The position numbers were made by a program, and so were the translations under genes. DNA of 64,000 nt from positions 1 through 64,000 of the forward strand of contig NZ_JACEFT010000007.1 of the NCBI RefSeq assembly GCF_013697085.1, in the 5' to 3' direction. Of this stretch, positions 27,104-36,774 are shown piece by piece. The first letter of the stretch is position 1, and each line of letters starts with the position of its first letter. The notes under the pieces were generated by a model. That model ran no database searches and had not been told where the DNA came from. It saw only the letters and a program-made list of their open reading frames with translations. This stretch comes from Billgrantia kenyensis. GTDB taxonomy: Bacteria > Pseudomonadota > Gammaproteobacteria > Pseudomonadales > Halomonadaceae.

Positions 27104-29260
27104 ATGCGTAACAATCAGCCGATTACACAGCGTGAATACAAGCTTGGTGAGCAACATCTGTTGATCACACGCACCGATCTCGACGGGCGAATCACCTACG
27201 CCAACGCGGCTTTCGTCGAGGTCAGTGGCTATGCCCATGACGAATTGATCGGGGCGAACCACAACCTCATTCGCCACCCCGACATGCCGCCCGAGGCGTT
27301 TGCCGACCTATGGCAGGCACTCAAGCGCGGTGAATCCTGGCAGGGGGTGATCAAGAACCGGCGCAAGGACGGCGACCACTACTGGGTACGGGCCACGGTA
27401 ACGCCCATTGTCGAGGGGGGGCAGTGCCTCGGCTACACCTCGGTACGTACGGCGGTGGAGCCGGAGGCGGCTCAGGCGGCTGAACGTGCCTATGCACGCA
27501 TTCGTGACGGCCGCTCCGGGCTTGTCATTCGCCGCGGCCAGGCAGTACGTCGTGGCCCGCTCGGCTGGCTGTCGCAGCTCAATTTGCGCAGCATCCGTTC
27601 GCGCCTCTCCATGCTCACCGCCTCGGCCCTGGTACTGCTTGCCATCAGTGGCGGCGTGGGCCTCTATGGCCTGCAGGCGTCGGGCGAACGCTTGGCAGAG
27701 CTCAACCGGGATGGCCTTCAGGATGTCATTCGCCTGCAGCAGATCGGCCAGCTGGTGAATGCCGCCCCGCAGCGGCTGAGTGGCGAAGAGCGGATGAGTC
27801 TGCTCAACGAGCGGAACCAGCATGCCGAGGCGCTGCGTGACGTCTCCGAGCAACTCGGTGCGCTATGGGATGAGTACACGGCGCGTGAGGTCAACGTGAA
27901 CTCCGTCGCCATGGAGTTCGATGCCTCGCTGACCGGTTATCGCGAGGACGAACTGACCCCCATGGCAGACGCGCTGGGCGGCGAGGAAGCCTTCGACGCC
28001 ATGATGGCGCTCAACAACGACTTGTCCGCACTGCGCGAGGCGGCAGAGTCCCTGACCGAGCAGGTCAATGGGTTGATCGATCAGCAGCGCGTGGCGGCCT
28101 TGAACATGGCTGAAGCGGCTGAGCAAGGGCAGCGTCAGATGCTGGTCGGCCAACTGGGCTTCATGGCAGTGGGCTTCGTGCTGCTGTTGGTCATCAGCGT
28201 GTGGATATTGCGGGCGATCACGCGTCCCGTGCGCCGGGCCACCGATTTCAGCCTTCAGATTGCCTCGGGCAACCTGGCGGTGACCACGCCCAAACAGAGC
28301 CGTGACGAGATCGGTGCCCTGCTCGGCTCGCTGGATACCATGCGCAAGAGTCTCTACAGCACGACCGAAAACGTGCAGCAGGGGATCGAGGTGGTGACCC
28401 CGGCCTCGAGCTCCATCGCTCGTGGTAACGAGGATCTTTCGGCGCGGACCGAGCAGCAGGCTGCCTCGTTGCAGCAGACTGCCTCCAGCATGGAAGAGAT
28501 GACCACCACGGTGCAGCAGAATACCGATAATGCTCGCCAGGCGAGCGGCCTGGCCCTGGAGAACGCCAACCGTGTCAGCGAAACGGGCGAGCTGATGAAC
28601 GGTGTGGTGCAGACCATGGGGCGGATCACCGCTGGTTCGGAAAAGATGAAGGACATCATCAACGTCATCGACTCGATTGCGTTCCAGACCAACATCCTGG
28701 CGCTAAACGCCTCGGTGGAGGCGGCGCGGGCCGGCGAGCAGGGCCGCGGCTTCGCCGTGGTCGCGGGAGAGGTACGCAACCTGGCCGGGCGCAGCGCTGA
28801 CGCGGCCAAGGAGATCCGCCAGCTGATCGACGGTTCCGCCAGCGAGATCAATGAAGGTGCGAGTCAGGTGCAGCGTGCCGAGAGCGCCTTGAACGAGGTG
28901 ATGGCGGCTTCGCAACGGGTCAACGACATCATGGGCGAGATTACCGCTGCATCTGAGGAGCAGAGCAGCGGCATCGGTCAGATCAACCAGGCCATCACCG
29001 AGATGGACCAGGTGACCCAGCAGAACGCCGAGCGGGTACAGCAGAGTGCACGTGCCGCCAGCGACCTGCAGCGTCAGGCCGAGCAACTGGCACAGACGAT
29101 TCGTGTGTTCCGCCTGCGGGGAGCCGGGCCCGAGCAGATCCCGGCCTCGCAGCCCGCCGCATCGCCGTCGCCTGCCTTGTTGCAAGATCCGCTTCCCGCC
29201 CGGCGGGCCGCGGCCAAGACGAGCCAGCAGGCGACCGAAGGAGAGTGGGAAACGTTCTAG
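27104..29260 (+). CDS. Aer-like chemoreceptor with N-terminal PAS domain
   Basis: This receptor (718 residues from this start) opens with a PAS domain of the Aer type: [28 protein letters not shown] and [15 protein letters not shown]. This is the pattern of the FAD-binding redox/oxygen sensor, though cofactor binding cannot be read off. Unlike E. coli Aer it has two separate membrane helices (about 172-195 and 355-378). Between them is a helical periplasmic domain of about 155 residues. HAMP and a full signalling domain follow, and the tail ends GEWETF. ATG 27104 fits the family start MRNNQPITQ; an in-frame ATG at 27080 has no ribosome site. A close paralogue follows directly. Confidence 0.85.
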   Translation: MRNNQPITQREYKLGEQHLLITRTDLDGRITYANAAFVEVSGYAHDELIGANHNLIRHPDMPPEAFADLWQALKRGESWQGVIKNRRKDGDHYWVRATVTPIVEGGQCLGYTSVRTAVEPEAAQAAERAYARIRDGRSGLVIRRGQAVRRGPLGWLSQLNLRSIRSRLSMLTASALVLLAISGGVGLYGLQASGERLAELNRDGLQDVIRLQQIGQLVNAAPQRLSGEERMSLLNERNQHAEALRDVSEQLGALWDEYTAREVNVNSVAMEFDASLTGYREDELTPMADALGGEEAFDAMMALNNDLSALREAAESLTEQVNGLIDQQRVAALNMAEAAEQGQRQMLVGQLGFMAVGFVLLLVISVWILRAITRPVRRATDFSLQIASGNLAVTTPKQSRDEIGALLGSLDTMRKSLYSTTENVQQGIEVVTPASSSIARGNEDLSARTEQQAASLQQTASSMEEMTTTVQQNTDNARQASGLALENANRVSETGELMNGVVQTMGRITAGSEKMKDIINVIDSIAFQTNILALNASVEAARAGEQGRGFAVVAGEVRNLAGRSADAAKEIRQLIDGSASEINEGASQVQRAESALNEVMAASQRVNDIMGEITAASEEQSSGIGQINQAITEMDQVTQQNAERVQQSARAASDLQRQAEQLAQTIRVFRLRGAGPEQIPASQPAASPSPALLQDPLPARRAAAKTSQQATEGEWETF

Positions 29261-29300
29261 ACGCTGATGGGAGCCGGTTGACTTGGTACAGGCAGCGTCT
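29259..29300 (+). other. Long-range hairpin between the tandem Aer-like receptor genes
   Basis: AGACGCTG (29259-29266) and CAGCGTCT (29293-29300) form a perfect 8-bp inverted repeat with a 26-base loop. It begins inside the stop codon region of the first receptor gene. No T-run follows, so termination is uncertain. Confidence 0.35.
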
Positions 29301-29350
29301 GGGGAAAATGATGAGCGGGGACTCATACAAGGCGCCAAAGGATAATAACT

Positions 29351-31530
29351 ATGCGTGACAATCAGCCGGTAACTCAGCGTGAATACAAGCTCAGCAGTGA
29401 GCATGTGCTAATTACCCGCACTGACTTGAAGGGGGTGATTACCTATGCCAACACGACATTCGTCGAAGTCAGCGGGTACTCTCATGACGAACTGATCGGG
29501 CTCCCCATAACCTCATTCGTCACCCCGACATGCCGCAGGAGGCCTTTGCCGACCTGTGGAAGACGATACAGCGGGGTGAGACCTGGCAGGGCATCATCAA
29601 GAATCGGCGCAAGGATGGCGACCACTACTGGGTGCAGGCCACGGTCACGCCGATACTCGAGGAGGGCAAGTGCCTGGGCTACACCTCGGTCCGCATGCCC
29701 GCTGAGCGGGAGGTTGCCGAGCGTGCCGAGCTTCACTATGCCCGGATTCGCGAGGGGCGCAGCCGCATGGCCCTGCGCAAAGGGCAGCTGGTGCGGCGTG
29801 GCCTGCTGGGGAAGCTGTCTCGGTTCAACGTGCATACGATTCGCGCCAAGCTGGTCATGCTCACCGTGCTGCCGGTACTGCTGCTCGTTCTCAGCGGGGC
29901 CGTGGGCATCTATGGCCTGCAGGTCTCGGGCGATCGGGTCGCCGTGCTCAACACCAACGGCGTTCAGGACATTGCCGACCTGCAGCGCATCGACCAGCTG
30001 CTCGGGCAATTGATGATCGACCTCGAGCGTCCGGTGCGCAATCCACGCGCGCTGCGGATGGAGCAGATCGACGAGATCGCCGAGCAGTCCGAAGGGGTGG
30101 TCGAGCGAATCCAGGCTGCCTGGACCAGTTTTCTCGAGGGAGAAGACTTGGCGAATGCCGAGGTGAGCAGCCTGGATAGCCATCTTGGGGTGGCCATCGA
30201 TGAGGGTGTCCGTCCTACCATCCAGGCCTTGATCGACGGCAGCGGCTTTGCCGCCTACGAGGCCTACAACGATGTGCTGCGACCTGAAGTCGATGTCATC
30301 GGCGGCGGAATCAACGTGCTGGTCGAGGGCAAGCTGGCTTTCGCCAACCGCATTGCCGAGGAGGCGGAGAGCGGGCAGGCGCTGATGCTGAAAGGGCAGA
30401 TTGGAGCCATCTCGGCTGCCGTGCTGTTCCTGATCCTGCTGGGGGGCTGGACCATGCGAGCAATCACACGCCCGCTGGGTCGCGCCGTGGAGTTCACCCT
30501 GCAGGTGGCCTCGGGGAACCTGGCGGTAAGATCGCCGGATCGTAGCCGCGATGAAATCGGCCAGCTGCTCGGTGCGCTGAATGGCATGCGCAAGAGCCTC
30601 TACAATACGACGGCTGGCGTTCAGCAGGGTATCGACGTGGTGACACCGGCTTCGCGCTCCATCGCTCGTGGCAACGAGGATCTATCGGCGCGCACCGAGC
30701 AGCAGGCCGCCTCGTTGCAGCAGACTGCCTCCAGTATGGAGGAGATGACCGCCACGGTGCGGCAGAACACCGATAACGCTCGTCAGGCCAGCGGGCTGGC
30801 AGTGGACAACGCCAGTCGAGTGCGAGATACCGGCGAGCTCATGCATGGTGTCGTGGAAACCATGGGGCGCATCACCGCGGGGGCCGAGAAGATGAAGGAC
30901 ATCACCAGCGTCATCGACTCGATTGCCTTCCAGACCAATATCCTGGCGCTCAATGCCTCGGTGGAGGCGGCCCGGGCCGGCGAGCAGGGCCGCGGCTTTG
31001 CCGTGGTCGCAGGAGAGGTGCGCAACCTGGCCGGGCGCAGCGCCGAGGCCGCCAAGGAGATTCGTCAGCTGATCGACGGCTCCGCCAGCGAGATTCATGA
31101 GGGGGCCAGCCAGGTGCAGCGCGCCGAGGGCGCCTTGAACGAGGTGATGGCGGCTTCGCAGCGGGTCAACGACATCATGGGTGAGATCACCGCGGCTTCG
31201 GAAGAGCAGAGCGGGGGCATCGGTCAGATCAATCAGGCCATTACCGAGATGGACCAGGTGACCCAGCAGAACGCCGAGCGGGTACAGCAGAGCGCACGTG
31301 CTGCCGCTGACCTGCAGCGCCAGGCAGAATTGCTCGAGCGTGCCATTCGCGTCTTCCGACTGCGTGGGGCCGGGCCTGAAGAGGCATCCGGCCGGAACCA
31401 AGCGTCGCTGGAGCAGTCATCCGGCCCGGGGGCCGCTGCCCCTGCGCTGTCGCACGATCCGCTTCCCACGAAGCGTGCAGCAACGAAGCCCAGCAAGACG
31501 GCAGCCGATGAGGAGTGGGAAACATTTTGA
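29351..31530 (+). pseudogene. Second Aer-like chemoreceptor, broken by a single-base frameshift in the PAS domain
   Basis: The first frame starts at ATG 29351 (MRDNQPVTQREYKL) with AAGGA upstream and follows the PAS sequence up to HDELIG near 29500. It then leaves the family pattern. The next frame picks it up exactly with [18 protein letters not shown] sequence from about 29507 and continues to the stop at 31530. One C missing from the CCCC run at 29503-29506 explains this; restoring it gives a 726-residue protein colinear with the neighbour at 27104. The rest is intact: periplasmic helical domain, HAMP, signalling domain and an EEWETF tail. Either a real inactivating or phase-variable mutation or a sequencing error. 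Internal start at 29530 would yield a PAS-truncated receptor. Confidence 0.85.
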
Positions 31531-32414
31531 CGCAGTCACAGGTACCCGTAGCGGAATCGGGGCAATGGTCGGGGCTGGGGCATCTCGAGCGAGACCTGGT
31601 CCTCACCGATGAGGATTTTTCCAGGATTCGGCAACTGATCTATCAGCGTGCCGGTATCGTGCTGGCGGAGCACAAGCGGGAAATGGTCTACAGCCGCCTG
31701 GCCAAGCGGTTGCGCCACCACGGCATGACGCGCTTCAGCGATTATCTCGAGAAACTGGCACGTCAGCCCGATGCGCGTGAGTGGGAGGCCTTTACCAACG
31801 CCTTGACCACCAATCTCACGGCTTTTTTCCGCGAGATGCATCACTTTCCGCTGCTGGCCGAGCACGTGGCCAAGGCCAATGGGCCCGTGCGCGTCTGGAG
31901 TGCCGCGGCATCGACCGGCGAGGAGCCGTACTCGATCGCCATGACCCTGCATGAAGCGTTGGGAGCCCGGGCGAGGGAAGCTCGTGTCGTGGCTACCGAT
32001 ATCGACACCGAAGCCTTGGCGCGTGCCCGCGCCGGTGTCTATCCGGTCGAGCAGGTTCGCAAGCTTGACGAAAACCGCGTCAGGCGCTTCTTCCAGAAGG
32101 GACGGGGGCAGCATGAGGGACTGGCCCGTGTGCGCCCGGAAGTGTCGGAGCTGGTGGAGTTCCTGCCCATGAACCTGCTCGCGCCGCAGTGGCCTCTCAA
32201 GGGCCCTTTCGATGCCATCTTCTGTCGCAACGTCATGATCTATTTCGACAAGCAGACGCAGGCTCGAATACTCGAGCGTTTCGCTCCGCTGCTGAAGCCG
32301 GACGGACTGCTGTTCGCCGGTCACTCCGAGAACTTTTCCTACATCAGCAAGGTGTTTCGGTTGCGCGGGCAGACGGTTTACACCTTGGCGGATCGGGCTG
32401 GAAGCAGGAAGTGA
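31527..32414 (+). CDS. cheR: Chemotaxis protein methyltransferase CheR
   Basis: CheR (about 295 residues) methylates receptor glutamates using S-adenosylmethionine. The N-terminal helical domain begins at [19 protein letters not shown], and the SAM-binding part shows [17 protein letters not shown] and later [12 protein letters not shown] favour TTG 31527, overlapping the previous stop as TTGA with GAGGAG about 11 bases upstream. An in-frame GTG at 31515 has the same GAGGAG touching it, which is too close. The N-terminal residues in question lie outside the conserved domain. It is the last gene of the motA-to-cheR run; a new promoter precedes cheB. Confidence 0.92.
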   Translation: MTQSQVPVAESGQWSGLGHLERDLVLTDEDFSRIRQLIYQRAGIVLAEHKREMVYSRLAKRLRHHGMTRFSDYLEKLARQPDAREWEAFTNALTTNLTAFFREMHHFPLLAEHVAKANGPVRVWSAAASTGEEPYSIAMTLHEALGARAREARVVATDIDTEALARARAGVYPVEQVRKLDENRVRRFFQKGRGQHEGLARVRPEVSELVEFLPMNLLAPQWPLKGPFDAIFCRNVMIYFDKQTQARILERFAPLLKPDGLLFAGHSENFSYISKVFRLRGQTVYTLADRAGSRK

Positions 32415-32431
32415 TTGCCCCCTGCATAACT

Positions 32432-32458
32432 TAAAGTTTTTCCCGACCCTGCCGATGT
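32432..32458 (+). promoter_or_regulatory. Sigma-28 (FliA) promoter of cheB-mcp-cheYZ
   Basis: TAAA (32432-32435), a 15-base spacer and GCCGATGT (32451-32458) form a good FliA promoter in the cheR-cheB gap. Its predicted start of transcription is near 32464, which helps fix the cheB start codon further downstream. Confidence 0.75.
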
Positions 32459-32516
32459 AATGAGAAATGCTGATGGCTGGGGCCGCAAAGACTCCCCACA
32501 AGACAGGAGACTAGCC

Positions 32517-33575
32517 TTGGGATCGAAGATCAGGGTGCTGTGCGTTGATGACTCGGCGCTGATTCGAGACCTGCTCAGCGAGATCATCAACTCGCAGCCG
32601 GACATGGAAGTCGTCGCCGTGGCGCCGGATCCGCTGGTCGCGCGAGACTTGATCAAACAGCACAACCCCGACGTCCTGACCCTTGATGTCGAGATGCCGC
32701 GCATGGATGGTCTCGACTTTCTCGAGCGCCTGATGCGTTTGCGGCCGATGCCGGTGCTGATGGTTTCATCGCTTACCCAGGCCGGATCGGAAATCACCCT
32801 GAGGGCACTGGAGCTTGGGGCGCTGGACTTCGTTGCCAAGCCCTCGCTGGGCATTCGCAGCGGCATGCTGGAGTACGCCAACGATATTGCCGAAAAGATT
32901 CGCGCAGCAGCCAAGTCCCGCCCGCGTCAGGCTCGTCAGGCGCAGGCAGCGCCCAGAGCAACCTTGAAGGCGCCGCTGGTGTCGAGCGAGAAGCTGATCA
33001 TCATCGGCGCCTCGACGGGCGGTACCGAGGCGATCCGGTCCGTACTCGAGCCGCTGCCGGCCAATAGCCCGGCCATTCTCATCACGCAGCACATGCCGGG
33101 CGGTTTTACCCGTTCCTTTGCCGAGCGGCTCGATCGGCTTTGCAGTATTACCGTCAAGGAAGCCAGTGACGGTGAGCGAGTGCTGCCCGGCCATGCCTAT
33201 ATCGCACCCGGTGATGCGCACCTGAAAGTGGCGCGCAGCGGGGCCAACTACGTCGCCAGGCTCGACGACGGTCCGCCGGTCAACCGCCACCGCCCGTCGG
33301 TAGACGTGCTGTTTCATTCGGCTGCTACACAGGCTGGACGTAACGCCATTGGCGTGATTCTGACCGGCATGGGCAAGGACGGTGCCGCTGGGTTGCTGGA
33401 GATGCGCCAGGCCGGTTCGCCGACCCTGGCGCAGGATGAGGCAAGCTGTGTCGTATTTGGTATGCCACGCGAGGCCATTGCCCTGGGGGGAGCAGTCGAG
33501 GTGGTCGGCCTCGAGGACATACCGGAGCGTCTGATGGCGCTGGTGGCGGCCTCGGGCCGCGCCCAGCGGGTCTGA
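32517..33575 (+). CDS. cheB: Chemotaxis response regulator / protein-glutamate methylesterase CheB
   Basis: CheB (352 residues) removes receptor methyl groups when phosphorylated by CheA. The receiver domain has [12 protein letters not shown] and the phospho-acceptor Asp57 in [12 protein letters not shown]. The methylesterase domain carries the catalytic triad regions [12 protein letters not shown] (Ser), [10 protein letters not shown] (His) and [12 protein letters not shown] (Asp). I place the start at TTG 32517, with AGGAGA about seven bases upstream. An in-frame ATG at 32460 lies within or before the predicted sigma-28 start site, so it cannot be used from that promoter. It leads cheB-mcp-cheY-cheZ. 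Confidence 0.92.
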   Translation: MGSKIRVLCVDDSALIRDLLSEIINSQPDMEVVAVAPDPLVARDLIKQHNPDVLTLDVEMPRMDGLDFLERLMRLRPMPVLMVSSLTQAGSEITLRALELGALDFVAKPSLGIRSGMLEYANDIAEKIRAAAKSRPRQARQAQAAPRATLKAPLVSSEKLIIIGASTGGTEAIRSVLEPLPANSPAILITQHMPGGFTRSFAERLDRLCSITVKEASDGERVLPGHAYIAPGDAHLKVARSGANYVARLDDGPPVNRHRPSVDVLFHSAATQAGRNAIGVILTGMGKDGAAGLLEMRQAGSPTLAQDEASCVVFGMPREAIALGGAVEVVGLEDIPERLMALVAASGRAQRV

Positions 33576-33643
33576 TCGAAGGGACGCGAGACCAACGACT
33601 CCGTGAATGGGAAACATCCGTCTTTATCGCGAGGAACGCCAAG

Positions 33644-35416
33644 ATGAGCCGCTTCATACGTAATATCAGCATTCATGCTTCCGTGATCGCCGCCTTGGCC
33701 AGCTTCGCCGTGCTCATCGGCGTGGTGGCTCTGCTGTCGTTTCTGTCGGACCGCCAGGCCGGGCGAATCATGACGGACCTGGACCGTATCAATGTGCAGC
33801 AGCTCAACGAGATCAACCGTGCCGATGCGTTGCTCAATCATGCTCGGGTTAGCCTCGAGATTGCCTCCAACCAGATCATGCTCGGCCGCATGCAGGATGC
33901 CAATCGGCAGCTCGAGATGGCCGAGGACCGCATGGACCGGGCAGAGGTGCGCCTGAGCAACTTCATTGCCGCCCCCAAGTCCAGCGAGGCCCAGCAGATT
34001 GCCGTGCAGTTGGAGCACTACTTCGCCACCGTGCTCGATCTCGTGCGTCGCCAGCATACGGCGCTGGATGAGCTCGATACCCCGGGGTTTGGCAACCTGC
34101 GTGATGAGCTGATCGAGCCGAGCGCCGCGCTGGCGGACAGCATGACCGAGTTCGTGGCCTATGGCTTCGACAATGCCCAGACGATGACCGCGGATTTTCA
34201 TAGTCAGGCCGAGCGGTTTGGTTGGATTATACTGGGAGCAGTGGCACTGGCGGCCATCGCTCTGCTGCTCGTCTATATCGGGCTGCGGGCCACGGTCATT
34301 CGGCCGCTGAACTCCGCCGTCCAGCACCTGCAGACCATCGCCAAGGCCGACTTGACCGCCAGGATTCCCGAGGGGAGCCGCAACGAGATCGGCAAGCTGT
34401 TCAATGCCATGCGCAACATGCAGCAGAGCCTGACCCGTATCGTCGGCCAGGTTCGCGACAGCAGCGGCTCGATACATATCGGCACTCGCGAGATCGCCAG
34501 TGGCAACACCGACTTGTCCACGCGTACGGAGCAGCAGGCTGCCTCGCTTCAGGAAACCGCCGCCAGCATGGAAGAGCTGACCGCCACCGTGCGGCAGAAT
34601 GCCGACAACGCTCGCCAGGCCAGCGGGCTGGCGCTGGAGGCGTCGACCACCGCCGAGCGCGGAGGGGAAGTGGTCGACCGTGTGGTCAGTACCATGGGTG
34701 CCATTTCCACCAGCTCGCAGAAGATCAGCGACATCACCAGCGTCATCGACTCGATTGCTTTTCAGACCAACATTCTTGCTCTCAACGCCTCGGTGGAAGC
34801 CGCCCGCGCCGGCGAGCAGGGGCGGGGCTTTGCCGTGGTGGCCGGCGAGGTGCGCAACCTGGCCAGCCGCAGTGCCACGGCAGCCAAGGAGATCAAGGAG
34901 CTGATCGACAGCTCTGTGGCCCAGGTGAAGGACGGCTCCACCCTCGCCGAACAGGCGGGTGAAACCATGGATGAAGTGGTCAAGGCCGTGCGCCGCGTGA
35001 CCGATATCATGGATGAGATATCCGCCGCCTCCCAGGAGCAGAGCGATGGCATCGAACAGGTCAGCCAGGCGGTAGGCCAGATGGACCAGGTAACCCAGCA
35101 GAACGCATCGTTGGTTCAGCAGGCCACGGCTGCCGCCGCTTCCCTCGAGGAGCAGGCGAGCCGCCTGGAGCAGGCCGCTGCCGTGTTCCGCCTTGCGGGC
35201 GATGCGCAGCGAGAACCCGGTAACGCTGAGCACAGCCAGCAGCACGCCCAGCAGGCATCGGCGCCGAATGGCGGGCAGCCTGCCCCCGTACCGGCCCTCG
35301 CCGGCGGAGCCGGGCAGGCGCGTCCGGCCGCGAGCGTGCCGGTTCAGGTCGATCCCAAGCCCAAGCGCAAGCCTCAAACCGAGTCGGTTTCCGAAGGTGA
35401 CTGGGAAGAATTCTGA
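33644..35416 (+). CDS. Methyl-accepting chemotaxis protein, Tar/Tsr-like with helical ligand domain
   Basis: This 590-residue receptor has the classic plan. A first membrane helix (about residues 10-32) is followed by a periplasmic region of about 155 residues predicted as a four-helix bundle (NEINRADALLNHARVSLEIASNQIMLG is typical of TarH-type domains). A second helix lies at about 192-212, then HAMP and the signalling coil with [20 protein letters not shown]. The C terminus has an Ala/Pro/Gln-rich linker ending GDWEEF, a WxxF docking signal. ATG 33644 has AGGAACG upstream. It sits between cheB and cheY; its ligand is unknown. Confidence 0.9.
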   Translation: MSRFIRNISIHASVIAALASFAVLIGVVALLSFLSDRQAGRIMTDLDRINVQQLNEINRADALLNHARVSLEIASNQIMLGRMQDANRQLEMAEDRMDRAEVRLSNFIAAPKSSEAQQIAVQLEHYFATVLDLVRRQHTALDELDTPGFGNLRDELIEPSAALADSMTEFVAYGFDNAQTMTADFHSQAERFGWIILGAVALAAIALLLVYIGLRATVIRPLNSAVQHLQTIAKADLTARIPEGSRNEIGKLFNAMRNMQQSLTRIVGQVRDSSGSIHIGTREIASGNTDLSTRTEQQAASLQETAASMEELTATVRQNADNARQASGLALEASTTAERGGEVVDRVVSTMGAISTSSQKISDITSVIDSIAFQTNILALNASVEAARAGEQGRGFAVVAGEVRNLASRSATAAKEIKELIDSSVAQVKDGSTLAEQAGETMDEVVKAVRRVTDIMDEISAASQEQSDGIEQVSQAVGQMDQVTQQNASLVQQATAAAASLEEQASRLEQAAAVFRLAGDAQREPGNAEHSQQHAQQASAPNGGQPAPVPALAGGAGQARPAASVPVQVDPKPKRKPQTESVSEGDWEEF

Positions 35417-35494
35417 GCGTGCATGACTAACCCTGTGGCGGTGTGTCGCGCCGCCAATACGACGATCACTGTGTGAATGAGAAGAGGATTCCCG

Positions 35495-35884
35495 ATGGCA
35501 GACAAGAATATGAGCTTTCTCGTGGTGGATGACTTTCCGACCATGCGCCGGATCGTCCGCAGCCTGCTCAAGGAGCTGGGCTACACCAACGTGGAGGAGG
35601 CCGAGGATGGACAGGAGGCGCTGACCAAGCTGCGCTCGGGGAGCTTCGAGTTCGTGGTCTCGGACTGGAACATGCCCAACCTCGACGGCCTGGAAATGCT
35701 CAAGCAGATTCGTGCCGATGACAGCCTCAAGGAGCTTCCGGTGCTGATGGTGACCGCCGAGGCCAAGAAGGAGAACATCATCGCGGCCGCCCAGGCAGGG
35801 GCCAGCGGCTACGTGGTGAAGCCCTTCACGGCTGCCACTCTGGAAGAGAAGCTCAACAAGATTTTCGAGAAACTGGGCAAGTGA
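35495..35884 (+). CDS. cheY: Chemotaxis response regulator CheY
   Basis: CheY (129 residues from this start) carries the signal to the flagellar switch. With ATG 35495 the numbering equals E. coli CheY: Asp12/Asp13 in FLVVDDF, phospho-acceptor Asp57 in [12 protein letters not shown], Thr87 in LMVTAEA and Lys109 in YVVKPF. AAGAGGA lies six bases upstream. An in-frame ATG at 35477 would add six residues not found in the family. It is followed by cheZ 37 bases on. Confidence 0.96.
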   Translation: MADKNMSFLVVDDFPTMRRIVRSLLKELGYTNVEEAEDGQEALTKLRSGSFEFVVSDWNMPNLDGLEMLKQIRADDSLKELPVLMVTAEAKKENIIAAAQAGASGYVVKPFTAATLEEKLNKIFEKLGK

Positions 35885-35921
35885 TGCTGGCAGGTGAAAG
35901 CCGCTTGCGGAGGAGAACAAG

Positions 35922-36605
35922 ATGAGCGCAAACGAGCAGCCTGATCAGGCCTCTGCCCCGGGGGAGGACCTGGTCCAGCGGATCGGACAGCTGACTCGCA
36001 TGTTGCGGGAGAGCATGCGTGAACTGGGCCTGGACAAGGAGATCGAGAGGGCGGCGGAGGCCATCCCCGATGCCCGTGACCGCCTGAGCTACGTGGCCAC
36101 CATGACCGAGCAGGCCGCCGAGCGTGCCCTCAACGCGATCGATCGGGCACAGCCGCTGCAGGATTCGATCAGCAGCGGCGCCGAGTCGCTGGACAAGCGC
36201 TGGGCGGAGTGGTTTGCCGAGCCCAAGGAGCTCGACGAGGCGCGTGATCTGGTCAAGGAGACCCGCTCCTATCTGGCCGTGGTGCCCGACAAGACCCAGG
36301 CGACTCAGAAGGAGCTGCTTGAGATCATGATGGCCCAGGACTTCCAGGACCTGACGGGTCAGGTGATCAAGAAGATGATGGATGTCATCCGCGAGATCGA
36401 GCATCAGCTGGTCCAGGTGCTGATCGACAACGTCCCCGAGGAGATGGCGCGTGAGAACATGCAGCGCAAGGCCAACGACCAGTGGGAGAATGACGCGCGT
36501 CGCAGGGAGGAAGGCTTGATGAACGGGCCCCAGATCAAGCCCGGAGCCGATGTGGTGACCAACCAGGATCAGGTGGATGACCTGCTTGATCAGTTGGGTT
36601 TTTGA
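35922..36605 (+). CDS. cheZ: CheY-P phosphatase CheZ
   Basis: This 227-residue helical protein removes phosphate from CheY-P. The active segment [21 protein letters not shown] contains the Asp and Gln (QDFQDLTGQ) required for catalysis in the family. The extreme C terminus, [11 protein letters not shown], is the CheY-binding helix. AGGAG lies seven bases before the ATG. CheZ is a gamma/betaproteobacterial trait and fits the taxonomic inference. Confidence 0.94.
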   Translation: MSANEQPDQASAPGEDLVQRIGQLTRMLRESMRELGLDKEIERAAEAIPDARDRLSYVATMTEQAAERALNAIDRAQPLQDSISSGAESLDKRWAEWFAEPKELDEARDLVKETRSYLAVVPDKTQATQKELLEIMMAQDFQDLTGQVIKKMMDVIREIEHQLVQVLIDNVPEEMARENMQRKANDQWENDARRREEGLMNGPQIKPGADVVTNQDQVDDLLDQLGF

Positions 36606-36675
36606 GCGCGAGCTGAGGAGCGCAAGCGCTTCGCGCTGTATCAATCCCCTCCGTTATCCCGCCTGGCGTCGAGGG

Positions 36676-36696
36676 TCGTGGCCGATAAAGCCACGA
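36676..36696 (+). terminator. Hairpin between cheZ and flhB, possible terminator
   Basis: TCGTGGC (36676-36682) and GCCACGA (36690-36696) form a perfect 7-bp stem with a 7-base loop. A short run of five T lies 12 bases further on (GGCGCTTTTTGG). This is a moderate candidate for ending the cheB-cheZ transcript. The loop overlaps a GCCGATAA word without a matching -35. Confidence 0.4.
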
Positions 36697-36774
36697 TCAT
36701 CGGCGCTTTTTGGCGTATCACCCCTCTGGCGTTGACGCCACAATGGCCACCGTGCGGAGAAATGTGCGGGTGCC

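Noticed and set aside
29495..29540. Programmed ribosomal frameshifting in the second Aer-like receptor
   Set aside because: A CCCC run alone is not a known efficient slippery site, there is no evident stimulatory structure or stop codon nearby, and the intact paralogue shows a simple one-base loss. A mutation or sequence error is simpler.
33314..35920. Very long open frame antisense to cheB-mcp-cheY (and similar ones at 37749-39962 and 1715-2668)
   Set aside because: These follow the GC-rich codon pattern of the genuine genes on the other strand; the translations are His/Gln/Gly-rich without family features.
36662..36688. GCCGATAA upstream of flhB as a sigma-28 promoter
   Set aside because: The -10 word is perfect, but the sequence 15 bases upstream is CCTG, not TAAA or TCAA, and the word lies in a hairpin loop. 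flhB is also normally an early gene.
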